Source of the DNA: Streptomyces sp. NRRL WC-3742 | GTDB taxonomy: Bacteria; Actinomycetota; Actinomycetes; Streptomycetales; Streptomycetaceae | Length of the DNA: 30,215 nt | Direction of reading: 5' to 3' | Assembly (NCBI RefSeq): GCF_000720635.1 | Contig: NZ_JOCF01000084.1 | Location: 1 to 30,215 of the forward strand | In this document: positions 28,488 to 30,215 of the stretch, piece by piece | How positions within the stretch are numbered: the stretch's first letter is position 1 | How the letters are laid out: each line of letters begins with the position of its first letter | The notes under the pieces: generated by a model | What the model was told of the DNA's origin: nothing | Databases searched by the model: none | The model's input: the letters and a program-made list of their open reading frames with translations, nothing else | Made by a program: the position numbers and the translations under genes

Positions 28488-30215
28488 ATGACCACCTCAG
28501 CCCCGCGCCTGGAGGCCGACGGCCTGGTCGAGCTGTCGATCGGCGGCATGACCTGCGCGTCCTGCGCCGCCCGGATCGAGAAGAAGCTCAACCGCATGGA
28601 CGGTGTGGAGGCCACGGTCAACTACGCCACCGAGAAGGCCCGGGTGGCGTACGGCCCCGGGGTCGCGGTGGAGGACCTGATCGCCACCGTGGAGCGCACC
28701 GGCTACACCGCCGAACTCCCGCCTCCCCCCGCCGCCCCAGCCCCCGAGCCGACCGAAGCCCGCGAGCCCGACGCCCTGCGCGACCGGCTGCTGATCAGCG
28801 CGGTCCTGGGCCTCCCGGTGGTCCTGCTCTCCATGGTCCCGGCCCTCCAGTTCACCCACTGGCAGTGGCTGGCCTTCGCCCTCACCGGCCCGATCGTCGT
28901 CCACGGGGGCCTGCCGTTCCACCGCGCCGCCTGGACCAACGCCAGGCACGGCGCCGCGACCATGGACACCCTGGTCTCCCTCGGCACCCTGGCCGCCTTC
29001 GGCTGGTCCTGCTGGGCCCTGTTCCTCGGCCACGCGGGCCTGCCCGGCATGCACCACTCCTTCTCCCTCTCCGTCGGCGCCTCCGACCCGGCCGGCGCCC
29101 TCTACCTGGAGACGGCCGCCGGCGTCACCGTGCTGATCCTGCTCGGCCGGTACCTGGAGGCCCGCGCCAAGCGCCGGGCGGGCGCCGCTCTGCACTCCCT
29201 GCTCGACCTCGGCGCCAAGGACGTCACGGTGCTGCGCGGCGGCCGCGAGGTCCGCGTACCCGTCGCCGAGCTCGCCGTGGGGATGCGCTTCGTGGTCCGC
29301 CCCGGGGAGAAGATCGCCACCGACGGCACGGTGGTCGAGGGCGGCTCCGCCGTCGACGCCTCGATGCTCACCGGCGAGTCGGTCCCCGTCGAGGTCGGCG
29401 TGGGCGACTCCGTCACCGGCGCCACCGTCAACGCCGGCGGCCGCCTGGTCGTCGAGGCCACCCGAGTCGGCGCCGACACCCAGCTGGCCCGGATGGCCCA
29501 GCTGGTCGAGGACGCCCAGAACGGCAAGGCGGCGGCCCAGCGCCTCGCCGACCGCATCTCCGCCGTCTTCGTCCCCGCCGTCGTCCTGATCGCCCTGGCC
29601 GTCCTGGTCGCCTGGCTGCTGGCCACCGACAGCTCCACCGAGGCGTTCACCGCCGCCGTGGCCGTGCTGATCATCGCCTGCCCCTGCGCCCTGGGCCTGG
29701 CCACCCCGACCGCGCTGATGGTCGGCACCGGACGCGGAGCCCAGCTCGGCATCCTCATCGAGGGCCCCGAGGCCCTGGAGACCACCCGCAGGGTCGACAC
29801 CGTCCTCCTGGACAAGACCGGCACCGTCACCACCGGCCGGATGACCCTGCTCGCCGTCCACACCGCCGAGGGCGTCACCGAGGCCGAAGCCCTGCGCCTG
29901 GCCGGCGCCCTCGAGCACGCCTCCGAACACCCCGTCGCCGACGCCATCGCCTCCGCCGCCCTGGAGCGCACCGGCGAGCTGCCGCCCGTAAGGGACTTCC
30001 GCAGCCTCCCGGGCCTGGGCGTCCAGGGCGTCGTGGACGGCCGTACGGTGGCCGCCGGCCGCGAGGCCCTGCTCACCTCCTGGCCGCCGGCCCTCGTGGA
30101 GGCGAAGGCCGCCGCCGAGGCCGCAGGGCGTACGGCGATCGCGGTCGGCTGGGACGGCGAGGCCCGGGCCGTCCTCGAGGTCGCCGACGCGGTGAAGCCC
30201 ACCAGCGCCGAGGCC
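28488..30215 (+). CDS. copA: Copper-exporting P1B-type ATPase CopA (partial, runs off the window)
   Basis: The first 576 residues of a Cu(I) exporter in the inner membrane are present. An N-terminal HMA domain has GMTCASC (C23, C26). Paired membrane helices follow (about 101-120, 125-142, 160-180, 205-222). The actuator domain carries TGES (295-298). The ion-binding helix has CPC (398-400) in [15 protein letters not shown], the phosphorylation site is D442 in DKTGT, and the nucleotide domain has the P1B histidine-proline (H481-P482). The GDGxND hinge and last helices lie beyond the right edge. There is a single HMA domain, as in many actinobacterial CopA. The ATG at 28488 has AAGGAG 9 nt upstream. 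With CopZ it forms the CsoR-controlled copper-efflux operon. Specificity for Cu(I)/Ag(I) is inferred from CPC and from CopZ. Confidence 0.96.
   Translation, partial: MTTSAPRLEADGLVELSIGGMTCASCAARIEKKLNRMDGVEATVNYATEKARVAYGPGVAVEDLIATVERTGYTAELPPPPAAPAPEPTEAREPDALRDRLLISAVLGLPVVLLSMVPALQFTHWQWLAFALTGPIVVHGGLPFHRAAWTNARHGAATMDTLVSLGTLAAFGWSCWALFLGHAGLPGMHHSFSLSVGASDPAGALYLETAAGVTVLILLGRYLEARAKRRAGAALHSLLDLGAKDVTVLRGGREVRVPVAELAVGMRFVVRPGEKIATDGTVVEGGSAVDASMLTGESVPVEVGVGDSVTGATVNAGGRLVVEATRVGADTQLARMAQLVEDAQNGKAAAQRLADRISAVFVPAVVLIALAVLVAWLLATDSSTEAFTAAVAVLIIACPCALGLATPTALMVGTGRGAQLGILIEGPEALETTRRVDTVLLDKTGTVTTGRMTLLAVHTAEGVTEAEALRLAGALEHASEHPVADAIASAALERTGELPPVRDFRSLPGLGVQGVVDGRTVAAGREALLTSWPPALVEAKAAAEAAGRTAIAVGWDGEARAVLEVADAVKPTSAEA

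Overview
The window is chromosomal DNA from a high-GC actinomycete, most likely Streptomyces, Kitasatospora or a close relative. The signs are very strong G/C bias at third codon positions, many GTG/TTG starts, several leaderless-looking genes, a Streptomyces-type thioester surface protein with an LAxTG sorting signal, an SsbB-like single-stranded DNA-binding protein and a glbO-type truncated globin. I see no transposase, integrase, phage gene, CRISPR array or biosynthetic megasynthase. The content reads as core or near-core chromosome with a few accessory transport and catabolic pieces.

Layout. 1-2.8 kb: tail of a Pro-rich protein, a von Willebrand A (vWA) protein and a zinc-ribbon/Pro-rich/FHA protein, a probable Ser/Thr phospho-signalling module. 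2.8-5.0 kb: an ABC-2 exporter (ATPase and permease with overlapping stop/start), closed by a perfect 16-bp inverted repeat. 5.0-8.5 kb: truncated haemoglobin (+), then on the minus strand the ribosome-associated ABC-F factor EttA, a hotdog thioesterase and an unrecognised conserved protein. 8.6-11.0 kb: a cell-wall thioester adhesin and, upstream of it, an SsbB-like gene. 11.57 kb: tRNA-Arg(UCU).

11.8-16.5 kb: two regulator/target pairs. A TetR gene is divergent from a GNAT acetyltransferase, with a near-perfect operator between them. A DHA2-type MFS exporter is divergent from a second TetR gene, which is followed closely by a crotonase. 16.6-19.2 kb: a PAP2-like membrane protein, an acyl-CoA dehydrogenase and a third, divergent TetR whose likely operator overlaps the predicted dehydrogenase start site. 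19.3-24.7 kb: a secreted GH5 glycosidase resembling endoglycoceramidases, an M3 zinc oligopeptidase and an atypical family-A DNA polymerase. 24.7-26.8 kb: PTS-dependent dihydroxyacetone kinase, with dhaKL divergent from dhaM. 26.9-28.1 kb: a membrane-anchored SpoIIE/PP2C phosphatase. 28.1 kb to the end: a copper-efflux operon, copZ then copA, behind a CsoR-like operator; copA runs off the window.

Themes. (i) Divergent regulator/target pairs in which operators can be placed on promoter elements by eye. (ii) Repeated leaderless promoters, with a TANNNT box 6-8 nt before the start codon and no Shine-Dalgarno. (iii) Convergent genes whose stop codons lie 0-8 bp apart. I found no clear undescribed multi-gene system. 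The most useful leads are the crotonase that lacks both hydratase glutamates, the stand-alone polymerase, the split dha locus, the operator predictions and the copZ-copA intercistronic hairpin. No database search was run, so all family names rest on recognised motifs.
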